From: Pardosa pseudoannulata
Lineage: Eukaryota > Arthropoda > Arachnida > Araneae > Lycosidae
Length of the DNA: 64,000 nt
Direction of reading: 5' to 3'
Assembly: GCA_032207245.1 (NCBI GenBank)
Contig: CM063502.1
Location: forward strand, 42,559,162 to 42,623,161
The notes under the pieces were generated by a model. It made no database searches. It was not told the DNA's origin and saw nothing but the letters and a program-made list of their open reading frames with translations. How positions within the stretch are numbered: position 1 is the first letter of the stretch; the number at the start of each line of letters is the position of its first letter. Shown one piece after another: positions 37,951-49,138 of the stretch. The position numbers were made by a program, and so were the translations under genes.

Positions 37951-38214
37951 CAAAATTCTAAAGCACTTTTTCATCAATGCCATTTTTTTTCAATGAAAAT
38001 CTCTACCGATATATCACGATGTTTCTCATAAATCACGATTTTCATTCATTCTCATATAGATACTTCAATGGAAATTTCAGAAAAATTCTAAAGCACTTTT
38101 TCATCAATGCCATTTTTTTTCAATGAAAATCTCTACCGATATATCACGATGTTTCTCATAAATCACGATTTTCATTCATTCTCATATAGATACTTCAATG
38201 GAAATTTCAGAAAA
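37951..38214. repeat. Exact tandem duplication of a 130-bp unit
   Basis: The segment from AAATTCTAAAGCACTTTTTC to GAAATTTCAGAAAA occurs twice in direct succession with no visible difference. Each unit holds ATCACGAT twice. A recent duplication or an assembly artefact. Confidence 0.95.
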
Positions 38215-38705
38215 CTGTTACATGTCGCTGTTAATAAAATGAAATAAAAAAAATTGTTGTAGATTAATTTTTTTTTATTTACAGTTGTTCAAAAGTAAAA
38301 AAAAAATGAATAGTCAGGTAATATGTCCCCATTGTCTATACCATTTTCCATTTTAAAATTTGTCTTAGATCATTTTCAAGATGAATATTATATATAAATC
38401 TTGTGTGGAGGATATTTAGTTTGTTGCTTTAGAATTACATACAGAGTGTAAGAAGTCTGATGCAAGATAAGTTAAAAAGTACTCAAAATTTACCACATTA
38501 TAAAAGAGTATGCTATTTACACATACGTTTGTATTCATTTTCTAATTTTTCTTAAACATTGTACCAAAAATCGTACAAAAGGTGTTAAAAATTAGCATTT
38601 AAAGAAAAGATACAAACGTAGACAGCAAATTCAATAGAGCATGAACATGTGAACATTCTGAATTATAGGATAATAATTGTACTCTATCTTTTTCTACACG
38701 AGGCC
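38215..38705. other. Intergenic AT-rich interval
   Basis: AT-rich sequence with A and T runs; no coding or repeat feature recognised. Confidence 0.4.
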
Positions 38706-38834
38706 TAATTATAAAGGCCTTATCCCATATCAACATGTATGTGTTGAAAAAGCAACAGATTCAGTTTAGGATTCTTATCCCCGTGGTAGAATACGGAGTT
38801 CTCGTGTGAGAGGGAAATTTTTTCAACCAATTAA

Positions 38835-39490
38835 GGGCTGTTCTCACCAAAGTCGTTTAAAGACTAACCGCGATTAACCCATGGGGCCAACCAATGGTAA
38901 GACGCAATTCGCAGTTTAACCCTTTATACCCTGAATTAATTTACTATCAACTATCTTACTGCATTTTGCATTATTAGATAAGTTTTAATGGAGAATAATC
39001 ATAGAAAAAGGAAAATTAATTTTTACTGTATTTTAGTAGTTAATTTTGCAGCTGGTACTTTCTAGTACCAACATATTTTTTACTCTATGGTAGAAAATAA
39101 AACATTAAATTATGAATAAAACAAATGAAATGCTTACCTGCGAAATATAGAAGTCTCTAAAAAGTAGTAGTACCAAATAACTGGTAATAAACCACTAAAT
39201 TTACTCAATTGAACAACACGTGTATCAACTCTACCACAAAATGACCTTCGAATGCAGCACGCCAATTATAAAATCCCTACTATGCGAATAAAAAGGATTA
39301 CTACTTGGAGCTGTCATTTCTTTTCTTCTGTAGGAACTGCATCGTTCATGTCCTTGTGAGTACCGTCAGTAAAAACGTCTTTATTAGGAATATATAGGTG
39401 TTTCATTGAAGCGGTACTTATAAGTACAGTCACGATATAAACAGAGAATAAACGGGGTTAGTTGTTAAACAACTTTGGTGAAACGGACCC
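38835..39490. mobile_element. 656-bp TIR element nested in the foldback
   Basis: Left end GGGCTGTTCTCACCAAAGTC and right end GGTGAAACGGACCC pair as inverted repeats over about 35 bases (shared core CACCAAAGTYGTTTAA). Flanks are TTAA on the left and TAAA on the right, so a 4-base target duplication is possible but imperfect. The same end recurs at the right edge of the window and, diverged, near 27.3 kb. Confidence 0.7.
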
Positions 39491-39492
39491 TA

Positions 39493-39665
39493 AAGGCCTT
39501 ATCACATGTCAACCTGAACCAAAAGAAATCGGTTGAAAATTTTTTGCTGTAACACAAAAAAATCCACGCATTCAAGAAATCAACACAAAAATGTGTGGTT
39601 TTCTTGCATTACAGCAAAAAATGTTCAACCTATTTCTTTTAGTTCATGAGGACATCAGATAAAAA
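39493..39665. mobile_element. Hairpin MITE, about 170 bp
   Basis: GAACCAAAAGAAATCGGTTG ... TTTTTTGCTGTAA is mirrored by TTACAGCAAAAAATGTTCAA ... TTTAGTTCATG, with a short centre around CAAGAAATCAACACAAAAAT. Its outer ends (CCTTATCACATGTCAAC) resemble those of the surrounding foldback, so they are probably one family. Confidence 0.75.
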
Positions 39666-39792
39666 CTTTGATCCGTTGAAAATTTTTGGCTCTCACACGA
39701 GAAATCGACGTATTCGTCAACGGGAAAACGAATCCTAAACTGAATCTGTTGATTTTTCAACACATTATATGTTGACTCGTTGTAATGCCTTT

Positions 39793-39905
39793 GAAGCAGA
39801 TTCTAAACGACTACAAACTTTAATGCCAGTTTTAAATTTAAACCCATGGACTTCGTTACTAAAAAGGCAACAGCCTACCAACTGAGTCGTCATCCAACAA
39901 CGAAA
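39793..39905 (-). repeat. Strongly diverged SINE upstream of paralogue B
   Basis: AGCAGATTCTAAACGACTAC, TTTAAACCCATGGACTTCGTTAC follow the minus-strand SINE order; counterpart of the relic at 28,850. Confidence 0.55.
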
Positions 39906-40042
39906 AAATGTTCTTTAGTAGGAAAATTTCAAAAGTAACTAGATAAATACAGTCAAAGTAGATCTCATACGCTAATTTTGTTCTGTTTAACTTGATATTT
40001 TAAATGTGAAAATATTGATAGTTTCTTACATAAATAGCAAAT

Positions 40043-40445
40043 AAAACTACTAATATTTTTACACTAATAGCTTTAGATAAAATTAAACCACTCAGCACTC
40101 ATTTAAATGAATGCGGAGAAACAGGGTTAAAGTGAAACATATACGCTACACAAAATTCTCAATTATAGAAAACTTAGAAACATCATGTTTTCAGTTTTCT
40201 TTATTGAGTATCGTCTAAGTCTCCTAATGTGGTTTTCACTTAAATAAAAAATAATTAATATTTTTACACTAATAACTTTACACAACATTTCAACAACGTA
40301 GTTCTAATTTAGATGAATAGGGCAAAACTGGGTTAAAGTAAAACACGCATACTATACAAAATTCTCCATTGTAGAAAGCTTAAAAACATTATGTTTTCAG
40401 TTTAGTACTTTATGGGCTAAGTCTCCCATCGCGATTTGTCGTGTT
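40043..40445. repeat. Two diverged direct copies of a 200-bp unit upstream of paralogue B
   Basis: Copies at about 40,043-40,232 and 40,246-40,445 share AATATTTTTACACTAATARCTTTA, GGGTTAAAGTRAAACA, ACAAAATTCTC and CATBATGTTTTCAGTTT in the same order. They end about 100 bases before the promoter. Confidence 0.8.
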
Positions 40446-40546
40446 GTTTACTTTTAAATTCTCAAACTGAAAAGAAAAGCATAGTGTATGAGTTTTACTT
40501 TGGCTGAGTGTATAAAGAAAGGATGTAAGAAGATAACTTTTGTACT

Positions 40547-40580
40547 GTGATGTCACTTTCAGATTTATTTATTATAAAGC
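40547..40580 (+). promoter_or_regulatory. Core promoter of paralogue B (GTGATGTCAC and TATA)
   Basis: GTGATGTCAC (40,547-40,556), AGATTTATTT and TATAAA (40,573-40,578) reproduce the block upstream of paralogue A with two or three changes, while flanking sequence is much more diverged. Confidence 0.72.
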
Positions 40581-40603
40581 AATGAAATTAGTTACTCTTG
40601 CTC

Positions 40604-40660
40604 TTCCTCTCTTTAGTGTGTAGCAGCTTTGGAAAACGTTATTTTCATAAGAAAAATTGT
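40604..40660 (+). other. Non-coding first exon of paralogue B (5' end estimated)
   Basis: From the inferred start to the donor GTAAGT at 40,661; includes TAGTGTGTAGCAGCT, shared with paralogue A. The intron runs to the acceptor at 41,503. Confidence 0.55.
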
Positions 40661-41034
40661 GTAAGTATTTGATGTTGTGTGTCTTACCTTTATTTTGGAC
40701 CCTCGAGATGGTAATGTAAATTAATGGCGATATGTTTTCTTTCTTCTCTCAGATAATCTGATAATGAACGTTTAATAAAAGGAATGCTGTTTTATGTTAA
40801 TGTATGTTTAAAATATAACGATTTTAATGGCTTTGTCAGTCATCAAACTTGCAGAGAATAAAATGATTGCATAATATTTGTTTGAACAGGAAGATTTATA
40901 TTAGAGTTGACGTTTACAAACTCTCATTTGGGTATTAGCATGGAATTTTTTTACTTGCACTCAAAGTAAAACTCTTATACTGTCTTCAACTTTTAAATCT
41001 TCTATTTCAAAATTGAAACAAACGCGAAAGCACG

Positions 41035-41175
41035 AAGTGGATTATGACACGTAGATGAGACCCAACTGAGTATTAAATCGGAAACATAATGTTTCAAAGT
41101 TCAATAAAATTGAGAATTTTTTGTGTAGTTTTACTTAACCCCATTTTTACCATATCTAAGTAAGCACTACGGTAT
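41035..41175. repeat. Inverted copy of the 40.0-40.4 kb repeat, in the leader intron of paralogue B
   Basis: Its reverse complement reads GGGTTAAGTAAAACTACACA, AATTCTCAATTTTAT, CATTATGTTTCCGATTTAAT and GGGTCTCATC, the same block order as the two direct copies upstream. The promoter therefore sits between inverted copies. Confidence 0.75.
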
Positions 41176-41509
41176 TTAAATATTGTAAAATTCCAGTTCT
41201 TTATGTTACAATACTTATTGACCTACTTATTATTTTCAGTAAGTCAAAATTTTCACTCCTAAAATGTCTGGTAAAAGTTTAGGGAGAATTTAATGTAGAA
41301 GTTTTAATGTTACTGTTCATTACCTCAAAAGTTTTATATAAAGATTCCTGCTGTATTGTATGAAAGATCCAGATTGTAATACTAGTTCTGAACTTTCCAG
41401 TAGACTTAACCAAACTGTCTTAAAAGCATTTTGATATCTCTTTAAAATCTCTTATTGATTTCTAAGCATCTTAAACTAAACTGTTCTTCGTATATAAATC
41501 TAGGGAAAC

Positions 41510-44309
41510 ATGAAGCTGCTGGGCTTAGCTGTCATGTCAGTGCTGTGCACACCATATCAAGCTCTTACGCTTTCGACTCTTGCTACTGTATCTCTAGCAT
41601 TCTTTAGTTTAAATAAACCAGTAATGGGTTTCTTTGGAGTATTTCGCCGCCGAAGATCGCCGATTCAAGAAACCTTTTTTCCTGAGCCAGAGTATCCTTT
41701 CGCCTTTGTTAATCAGCCTTTTACAGCAAGTTTCAATCCGTCTTATTTGGATACTGGTGGATATTTTCTGCCAGGATTTGGAGGGCCTTCGTTCACCATG
41801 CTTCTTAATAGAAATCCTGTAAGTAATTTTCCTCATCACTTAAGCAGAGTAGTTTTTCTTCCTCTACTGTTCAAAGCGTGTTTATGCTCGTGTACCATAT
41901 GAATCGATATAACCTAAATATTTCAAACTGATTGTGTCTAAATTGATACTGATAAAATAAAAGTGGGTAATTCGATGAATACTTATGTTAAATCTAATAT
42001 AGTCAAACTGTATATTTAAGTCTCTCCTCTGTTTGAACAGTACTGTAACTTTAACAAGTTAAGCATCTTTAAATGTTTATATGCTCCATTTTCATTTATT
42101 CCTACTATTTAACAACATTCAGCATGTAAAAGTTAAATCTATACAAGAAATAGTTTTAAAGCTGTTCTCTGAAGCCGTTTTAATTAGAATTCCGATAAAG
42201 AACTGGCATGTGAGTTTATTTCATGTCCAGATTAATTTAATGTATTGTACTGTGATCTTCTCTGCAATCATCTGAAGTTTTAATTTACCGCATATGTAGT
42301 TAACTTTCATATTATAGGTAGTTTATTTTGAAATTAGTCTCATTTACAATTAGTCATTATCTTGTCTAACAAGGTTTTCAGATACTTCTTACTTTGCATA
42401 GAGTACTCTTAAATGTAACGGTAAAATATAGTTCTAATGTTATGAGACACTGTCCTTTTCCCCCCTATAACCTTACAACATTGTCTCATGTCAACTTATA
42501 CTCATTCAAAGTGCAACGGATACAGTTTGATTCCTTTTCCCGATGCAGTTTGCGCGGATTCCTTATAATAGCAAAAATTTAATAGATTGAAGACTTAATG
42601 TCAACCTGAATAACAATGAATAATTTCAGTTTTCTTCACTATTGCCGAACAAAGGCTGAATGGTAGGGCACTACTCTCCGGTACTGGAATCCCACTTAAT
42701 AAAATCCACCAAATCACTGTTCAAATTCCACTGACTTTTCTTATTCAGATGTTCGTAATCTACTTTAAGCAGTTGGTTTCTGTCTCATAGCCCTCTTGTA
42801 GCAAACAAGTAGACAATAGTGTTCCAAACCAAATCGCTGTCATAATCGGTAAGTCAGCGCTTTCATCAGTAAACTGAATCATTGATCATTAATTGCATAC
42901 GGGTTGGAGTGCTATAAAGTCTTTACTCAGCTTGTCAATTTATCGTAAACATATTTAGGGAATTTCAATACAAGCATTAAATATAATTAAATTTACTCTC
43001 TTGATTTTAAGTGCTTTATTTTCCTGGAAGCTACAGTATTTCACTAAATTCACTTAGAGTAAACAATTTTTTTTCTGAGAAACATCTCAACACCCATGGT
43101 ATCTCTCCTGTATTTTTTATAAACATTTGAATCGCACTCGCGAACAGAACAGAACACAACACTTAAATTTATCAGATGGTCCCACTTAGACAAGACTTAT
43201 CTATCAACTCTGGCAATCATCTTAGCTGGGGGCCAAACTATTCAGAGTTAAAGGTCTGAAGCTAATGAGTTACGAGTTCGCGTAATATTTTATAACAATC
43301 GCTATGTGGTCTGTAGTTTAACATTCTCTTCTGACTTTCAGTCCACACCCTCGCCACCTGAACCAGTCGTCAGAATTACTCAGCCAAAGAGGGTTGTACT
43401 TCCTGAAGTGTTGCCTGAAGAAATTTCCTCTTCCACTCCTATCCCCGAAGAATTGCCTCAAAATGTTCCTTCAGATGCTGCCATTAGAGATCCTCGGGGA
43501 GAATTTGAGAAACTGACTACCGAGGAAATAGAGAATTTCTTTGCTCTATTAGCCGAGACTGATGTAAACAAATGCATTGCTAGGTTTCTTTGTGAAGTAG
43601 GAGCTAATCCTGAATCAGGAGGTGAATTTGGTCAAACGATGCTGGAGATGATAGCGTAAGTTATAAATCTTATCTGAAAACATAAAATGGGATAAACTAT
43701 CGTAAAGTTTAAAATTCTAAATTTTTTAAACCCTGAACAAATTTACTTTTAGGAAGAATAACAATTATACACGTCAAATTATGATCTACTTTAAATTATT
43801 AGATTTGAGTTATCAGTAAACAACTTTGATAAATGTTGGTATTAGTTCCGTAGTAGTAAGAGATGAATTGGGGCCAGTTTTAGCAAAGAAATAATTACCA
43901 TAATTAGTAGGAACTAAACTGTCTTGTTTGTGAAGGGTTTGTGTAAGACTGAGTCTCATGTTGTAAAGTTTGAAAACTAAAACAACTAACTATAGAATTT
44001 AGAGTACACATGCTAATTAAATTTAAAATAGTCTAGAACAATGGTTAATGTGCTTAGTTTGTTCTCTAACTATATACGAAAATACAGACATGTTAATGTT
44101 TCTGATGGAATATGCTCAGCATTTACCATGTTCTAATGTGGTTTATTTTCAGGTCGCTTAATGACTTCCCAGAAGGTAGCAATGTTTTTGACTATCATGA
44201 AGGGTTAACCCATGGTATGGTTGAAGGCACATCCGCTTGTGCATCCAAATTCCCAACGTGCGATGACGACTCTCTTCAGATGGTGAGAAGTACGACGGTA
44301 GAACAATAA
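41510..44309 (+). CDS. DM4/12-like secreted protein, paralogue B (259 aa, three coding exons)
   Basis: Coding exons 41510-41818, 43342-43655 and 44153-44309, phases 0 and 2, the same layout as paralogue A; the exon with the ATG begins at 41,504. It has a signal peptide (MKLLGLAVMSVLCTPYQALT), a hydrophobic stretch, RRRR at 46-49, an aromatic Gly-rich part (60-103), a Pro/Glu-rich part with QPKR, then TEEIENFFALLAETD and the Cys domain: C181, R184, C187, E188 and C237/C244. Conservation with A is strongest at the N-terminal 50 residues and in the Cys domain; the middle has diverged, with the same length class. The stop codon again lies inside AATAAA (44,305-44,310); another AATAAA is at 44,489. 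A tandem duplicate of A in the same orientation about 11.5 kb away. Confidence 0.88.
42652..42836 (+). repeat. tRNA-derived SINE in intron 2 of paralogue B
   Basis: GGCTGAATGGTAGGGCACTA at the head, TTTAAGCAGTTGGTTTCTGTCTCATAGCCCTCTTGTAGCAAAC and GTTCCAAACCAAAT at the tail; the middle carries a short extra stretch. Confidence 0.8.
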
Positions 44310-46020
44310 AACTGCATCACATATAATTTGGAGCTAATTGTATTTTGAGCTTGAAAATAACTAAAATGTTTGAAACTTTTGTACATCTTGCTATTACGGA
44401 AGGTAGACTATTTTACAATAAGCAGTTAAACTAACGCAAGATCAGTTGTTTTTAAATTTAAGTAAAATGACTTGTTATCTGTTATCTCTAATAAATCAAG
44501 AAATTCGACATTTTTAAATTCTCAAGTAATTTCGTATTTTCAGTTTCTTCAACTAGTCTTGTACATTTGAAGGACTTTTTTGTTAAAGATAGCGAGTAAG
44601 CTGGTCTCGCTCCTCTGAAAAGTCTTTCTGTATGCTGAAAGTATTTTAGATGCACCGTAATTTTAATATTTGTTAGTTCTATTGCAAGATTTTGACAAGG
44701 TTTAAACAGTTCTAAAATATCAAGAACCTTGAGTTTCGAAAAAATGAATGTTATAAAATTGGTGTTCGTACAGTAACTTAATTTAGAATTCAGTGTAAAC
44801 TGAGCATCTTATGCTTAAAAAAGATGCGTACATCTTATTTCTCTAAGACAAAGAATAGTGTTTAAAACAATTTAAACATTAAATTCCGTATCAGCTCCAT
44901 TTCTAGCACTCACAATTTTTGTGTAGATATATTATCACGCAAAGTGTTTTGAAGGGTTTCAGCTAGTATTCTGAAAAGGAGTTCAGCGATTCGTCTTTTA
45001 AGGTTTTCAATATCCGGAACTGGAGTTACGTACACTGTCTTTAACATGCCCTTCAAAAGAAAGTTAAAGGATTTAATGTTAGAGTATCTGTGTATTTAAT
45101 GTTTAAAATTCTTCATTTTTAAATTTTGAAAGAAAGTCTAAATATTTTTATGAAAAGTGCTAAATAACTGGATCAGTTGTTAGTCACTAACCCAATTTAT
45201 TCCATAGAATCTTGTCTGACAAACTAATACAGAAATATTAGATTTCAAAAGTTCGTGCATTGTGAAAGTAGAACAGATTACTTTTCAACAAACCTTACTA
45301 ACAATACATGATGAAAGTGTATCCGCGGAGGAAAAAAAATTTACTTTAAATATAGTAACTTGCGTCTTTCGGATCCTAATGACATGTAATTTAAAATTTC
45401 TATGTTCCATATTTTAATAAACTCCCTGATCTTAAAAGGTGAGACGCGTCTCTCTCAATCTGTATGTTTCAGTATTAAACATACGAATGGACGAAATTCT
45501 TTCAACATGCGCAAAGTATTCCTTTACAAAGTTTACTATGGAATGTGTCTTTTCTGCCGAATATATTGAATATTTTAAAGTTATACACTGCATAGTGTAA
45601 AATAGATACGGGAATAAATATAGATGTATCAAGAGTTTGAATACTGTAGCCTGACTCGTCAGTAACACGTTACTTTTAAGCATCATTGAATGCCATTTAT
45701 TTAAAGATTTCGTGATAAGTTGGTAGGTTTGGGGGTTCAAAGGCATGCTTTTATCTGTACGAGAACTAATTAGATTAAATTGAATGAGTGAGTAATCTTT
45801 CTCTCTAATCTCGCCTTATGGCAGCTATTAGAGGATGGTCTGTGTTCGACAATCCTTCACCTCCGACATGTGATTAGTTTGTCCAACTCAAAAGAAAATA
45901 AATATTAACCATCGCTGAATCCGTTCATAATATTTAGCGCAGTGTCGCGAGTTTAGCGTTACGAGTTTTGAAATATTTTATACAAATGCTTTAATTTAAA
46001 TGAATAAATTATAAAATTGT
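44310..46020. other. 3' flank of paralogue B and intergenic DNA
   Basis: Short blocks resemble the 3' flank of paralogue A (ATGTTTKAAACTTTYGT just after both stops). A 104-codon minus-strand frame at 45,432-45,746 has no recognisable feature. Nothing else supported. Confidence 0.45.
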
Positions 46021-46028
46021 CTTCATCA

Positions 46029-46545
46029 TTAATACGTTGACTGCCCGCCGCATTTTCGATGATTTGCCCAAGGTGCTGAAGCGAACTTTTCATTATGCGA
46101 TGCACATACTGAAATATTTGCAGCAGATAAGTTTTAAAATCATGCTTGAAGCAGTTTTCGTGGTGGGGGTCACTAGTGACTCCGGCACTGTAAGCAATTG
46201 TTATGATGGTTCCCCCCCCTTTTTTTACTAGGTCAAAGAATTTCACTGAAAAGTGGTGCCATATTGTTCAGATTGCATTAATTCACCTTTTTGCCTTGAA
46301 TGTTTCAATCTGACTCATCGCAATATGCACTGATAAAATGTGTTTTTTTCATGTACTAATAAAAATATATGTTCTATATTGCATAAATTTCTCCAGACCA
46401 TTATAATAATGGTATTAAAAAATTTATCAGTATCCATATATACTATAATTATGTACTTTATTTGCTGCGTCACCGGTGGCCCCCGCGGTACTGTAGCAGA
46501 GTCGAGTGCCGGTCATCGGCGACCCCTATAGCAGGCAATGTGTTA
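46029..46545. mobile_element. piggyBac-like non-autonomous element (tentative)
   Basis: Left end TTAATACGTTGACTGCC, right end GGCAATGTGTTAG; read inward from the right it is AACACATTGCCTGC then GGGGTCGCCGATGACC. Near each end lie palindromic GTCACTAGTGAC and GTCACCGGTGGC. The TTAA is clean only on the left. No transposase. Confidence 0.5.
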
Positions 46546-46737
46546 GTATTGATTTTAGAATTTGAAATTAAATGACTTGTAGGATTCAAATTTTATTACG
46601 TAGAAAATTTTTTTAATATTTGTGTGGAAGGATAATATACTGCTATATAATAAGGCTGAGTGAATCGCTGACGTGCATCAAAATAAATTCGCTCCCAATG
46701 TGGACATAGGGGACGGTGATCACGACCCCCATGTTAA

Positions 46738-46922
46738 TAGGCTGAACGATGGCCGATTGGTTAGGGTGCTGGCCTTCGGTACCGGAGTCCTTGGGTTCGA
46801 ATCCCACTGTGGCATGGATGTTCGTAGCAATTCGGAATCGGCTTTAAGCTGTAGGTCCCGGTCTCATTAGCTCTTGTGTAGCAAAAAAGTAGACCATGTC
46901 ACTCCAAACCAAACTAAGCCAA
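46738..46922 (+). repeat. tRNA-derived SINE (full length)
   Basis: ATGGCCGATTGGTTAGGGTG (A-box), GGGTTCGAATCCCACTG (perfect B-box), then TCGGCTTTAAGCTGTAGGTC, CTCATTAGCTCTTGTGTAGC and ACTCCAAACCAAAC. One of the two best-preserved copies. Confidence 0.93.
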
Positions 46923-47124
46923 ACCCATGTTAATAGTTTAGTTATACAAGTTGGTGGGGATGAAAGAAAATAATTCCCCAAAACTAATATTTCAGAGTAT
47001 CAGGGGAAATAAAAAAAATTTACTCTTAATCTCCAGGTTTAGACTCAATTTTTAATGGAACAATTAAGTTTTCCTCCTAATATCGCATCCTCCTGATTTT
47101 CTTAAAGGCAATAATAAAAAATTT

Positions 47125-48385
47125 TAAAGTTTAAATATTTCCCTATGACTGGGAAAACTGCAGTAGTTTGTCCAATCCCAAAGCCTGCTTGTAATTTAAG
47201 TCCGCCCATTAACTATCGCCCGATAAGCCTCTTGAGTTCTTTCAGTAAGCTTACCGAGCGTGTAGTGCTCAACCGCTTGTAGACACCTAGATTTAAATGA
47301 TAGGCTCATTTCAGAGCCATTTGGCTTTAGAAGACGCCACTCAGAAACACACCAGTTGCTTTGAGTAATGGAACTTGCTAGCTAAGGGCTACAAAACAAG
47401 AAGCCAACTGAAGCACATTTTGGATATTGCAAATGCATTTGCCCGCATCACATACGGGCTTGTATACGAATTGATTCGGCTCCATGTGCCTGATGCACTT
47501 ATACACCTTTAAAAAAAAAAACTACCTTTGCACTAGAATCGTTGAAGTCCGGATCAACAACACCTATTCTGATAGAAAAACTATCACTGATGTAGTCCAA
47601 CAGGGCTCAATTCTAGGACCAACACTCTTCAACATTTTTATTTCAAAATCTAACCATACTTAAATAGCTCTACTCTGATAATATGGCAATATATACTGCG
47701 ACCCATCACATTAATAATGTAATTTTTTACATGCAGCATCAGCTTGCATTTCAGCTCTGGAAATATGGTTTACAAAATGGAAGATTAAAATAAACTGGCA
47801 AATGTTAGGCTATTTATTTTAGTCGATATTTTGAACTTCTGCCGCAATTGTACTTATACGACGAGGTGACTGAATGGGAGAACTCTATTAAATACTTAGG
47901 TGCTACCACAGACAAGCGGTTATTTTGGAAGCCGCATATCACCAAGCATTTAAATACGATGACTGCTAGGAGAGTAACTTCTTTCATTACTTTTCGGCAC
48001 TCATTTATCTATTAAAAACAATGTTTCCCTGCTGCAATTTAGGCAGCACTTGTGGTCGTTTAACACTAATTTGGATCTACTTGAAAATACACAATATAAA
48101 ATTCTTTGAGGAATAGTACGAGCTCCATGGTACTTGCACCTTGTGCTTGGCTCTTATGTCCTAAATAGGACCTTGCGCCGTGAATCTCCAACCAACCGTG
48201 GTACTTGCATAACGATGTAATTAGGCGTGATTTAAATATTTTAACCTTTAAGACTTGCATTAAACACACAATTAATTTTTATAACACTAATAATAACAAC
48301 GAAATCATTGAATTTCCAGATTATGATTTTCGGGATGCGAGAGATCGCAAACGTAATCATTTAAAACCGTAAATCATTTTCGCCT
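47125..48385 (+). mobile_element. Decayed Jockey-like non-LTR retrotransposon (reverse transcriptase region)
   Basis: Conceptual translation, with frameshifts and stops, shows in order WKTAVV-like GKTAVVCPIPKP, NYRPISLLSSFSKLTERVV, EPFGFRRRHS, ILDIANAF (catalytic LDxxxAF), QQGSILGPTLFNIF, LYSDNMAI in place of the YADD box, SIKYLGATTDKRLFWKPHI and PWYLHNDVIRRDLN. This order is the reverse transcriptase and C-terminal part of a Jockey-clade LINE ORF2. The second aspartate of the active site has become asparagine and several stops interrupt the frame, so it is dead. The 5' end is truncated. Confidence 0.88.
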
Positions 48386-48949
48386 TTTTCGAAATTCCTT
48401 ACTTGACTATAGCTCTTCCGCGCCACAATGATTCTTACTACTCCTCGATCATAATGTATCGTAGTAAAACTTTAAATAAATTACTTTATTTTGCTAAAAT
48501 TAAAGTCAAAGCAAAATTAAATAACTTTAATTTTGCTTTAACTTTTTTAAACTATTAACTTCCACATCGTGTATTTTTCTTATTGTAAATATTAATATTT
48601 TTTTATTTTAACTTCTGTCTTTTTATTTCTTAACGTTAAAAAGAACTTTTTCACTTATTCTCTTTATCTTAATTACTAAGGACAGGGCCTTAATATTTCT
48701 ATTTTAAGTTCATGACAACTTAAAAATTGTTTTGATCGCACACTTATACCCCCCCCCATAATTTAAGAAGCAAACCAGTAGACTAAATCATCACTCACCA
48801 CTGAGGATACCACTTGGTCAAGGAGCCCCAAATAACTTCATCTACTTAGAGTGAGGATAGGTAGCCAGCATACGAAGAGCATGGAGTGGTACACGAACGG
48901 TCATCGTGCACCTATGCACTTAGTGTATGAATAGTTCAACGAGCTGCTT

Positions 48950-49138
48950 CTAGATTGGTTTGTTTGGAGAGCTACGGCCCCCTACTTTTGCTACACTAGG
49001 GCAAATGAGACGGAGACCTATTGCTTATAGCAGATTCCGAACGACTACATATATCCGTGCCTGAAGCGGGATTCGAACCCGAGGACTCCTGTTCCGAAGT
49101 GCAGCACCCTAGCATTCGGCCATCATCCTGTGCCCGCT
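48950..49138 (-). repeat. tRNA-derived SINE (full length)
   Basis: GGTTTGTTTGGAGAGCTACG at the 3' end, GCGGGATTCGAACCCGAGGA (B-box) and CTAGCATTCGGCCATCATCC (A-box). Confidence 0.9.

Larger units (their letters stand above)
38713..39792. mobile_element. Foldback element with about 115-bp inverted arms, carrying nested elements
   Basis: The left arm 38,713-38,828 (AAAGGCCTTATCCCATATCA, CAACAGATTCAGTTTAGGAT, TTCTCGTGTGAGAG) is matched in reverse complement by 39,673-39,792. No reading frame that could be a transposase lies between the arms. Two further inverted-repeat elements lie inside. Confidence 0.8.

Noticed and set aside
45432..45746. 104-codon minus-strand frame
   Set aside because: No domain, no homopolymer-free codon signature or splice context; treated as chance.
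46738..46922. Functional tRNA gene
   Set aside because: A and B boxes are present but the acceptor stem does not close and the unit continues into a SINE tail repeated many times.
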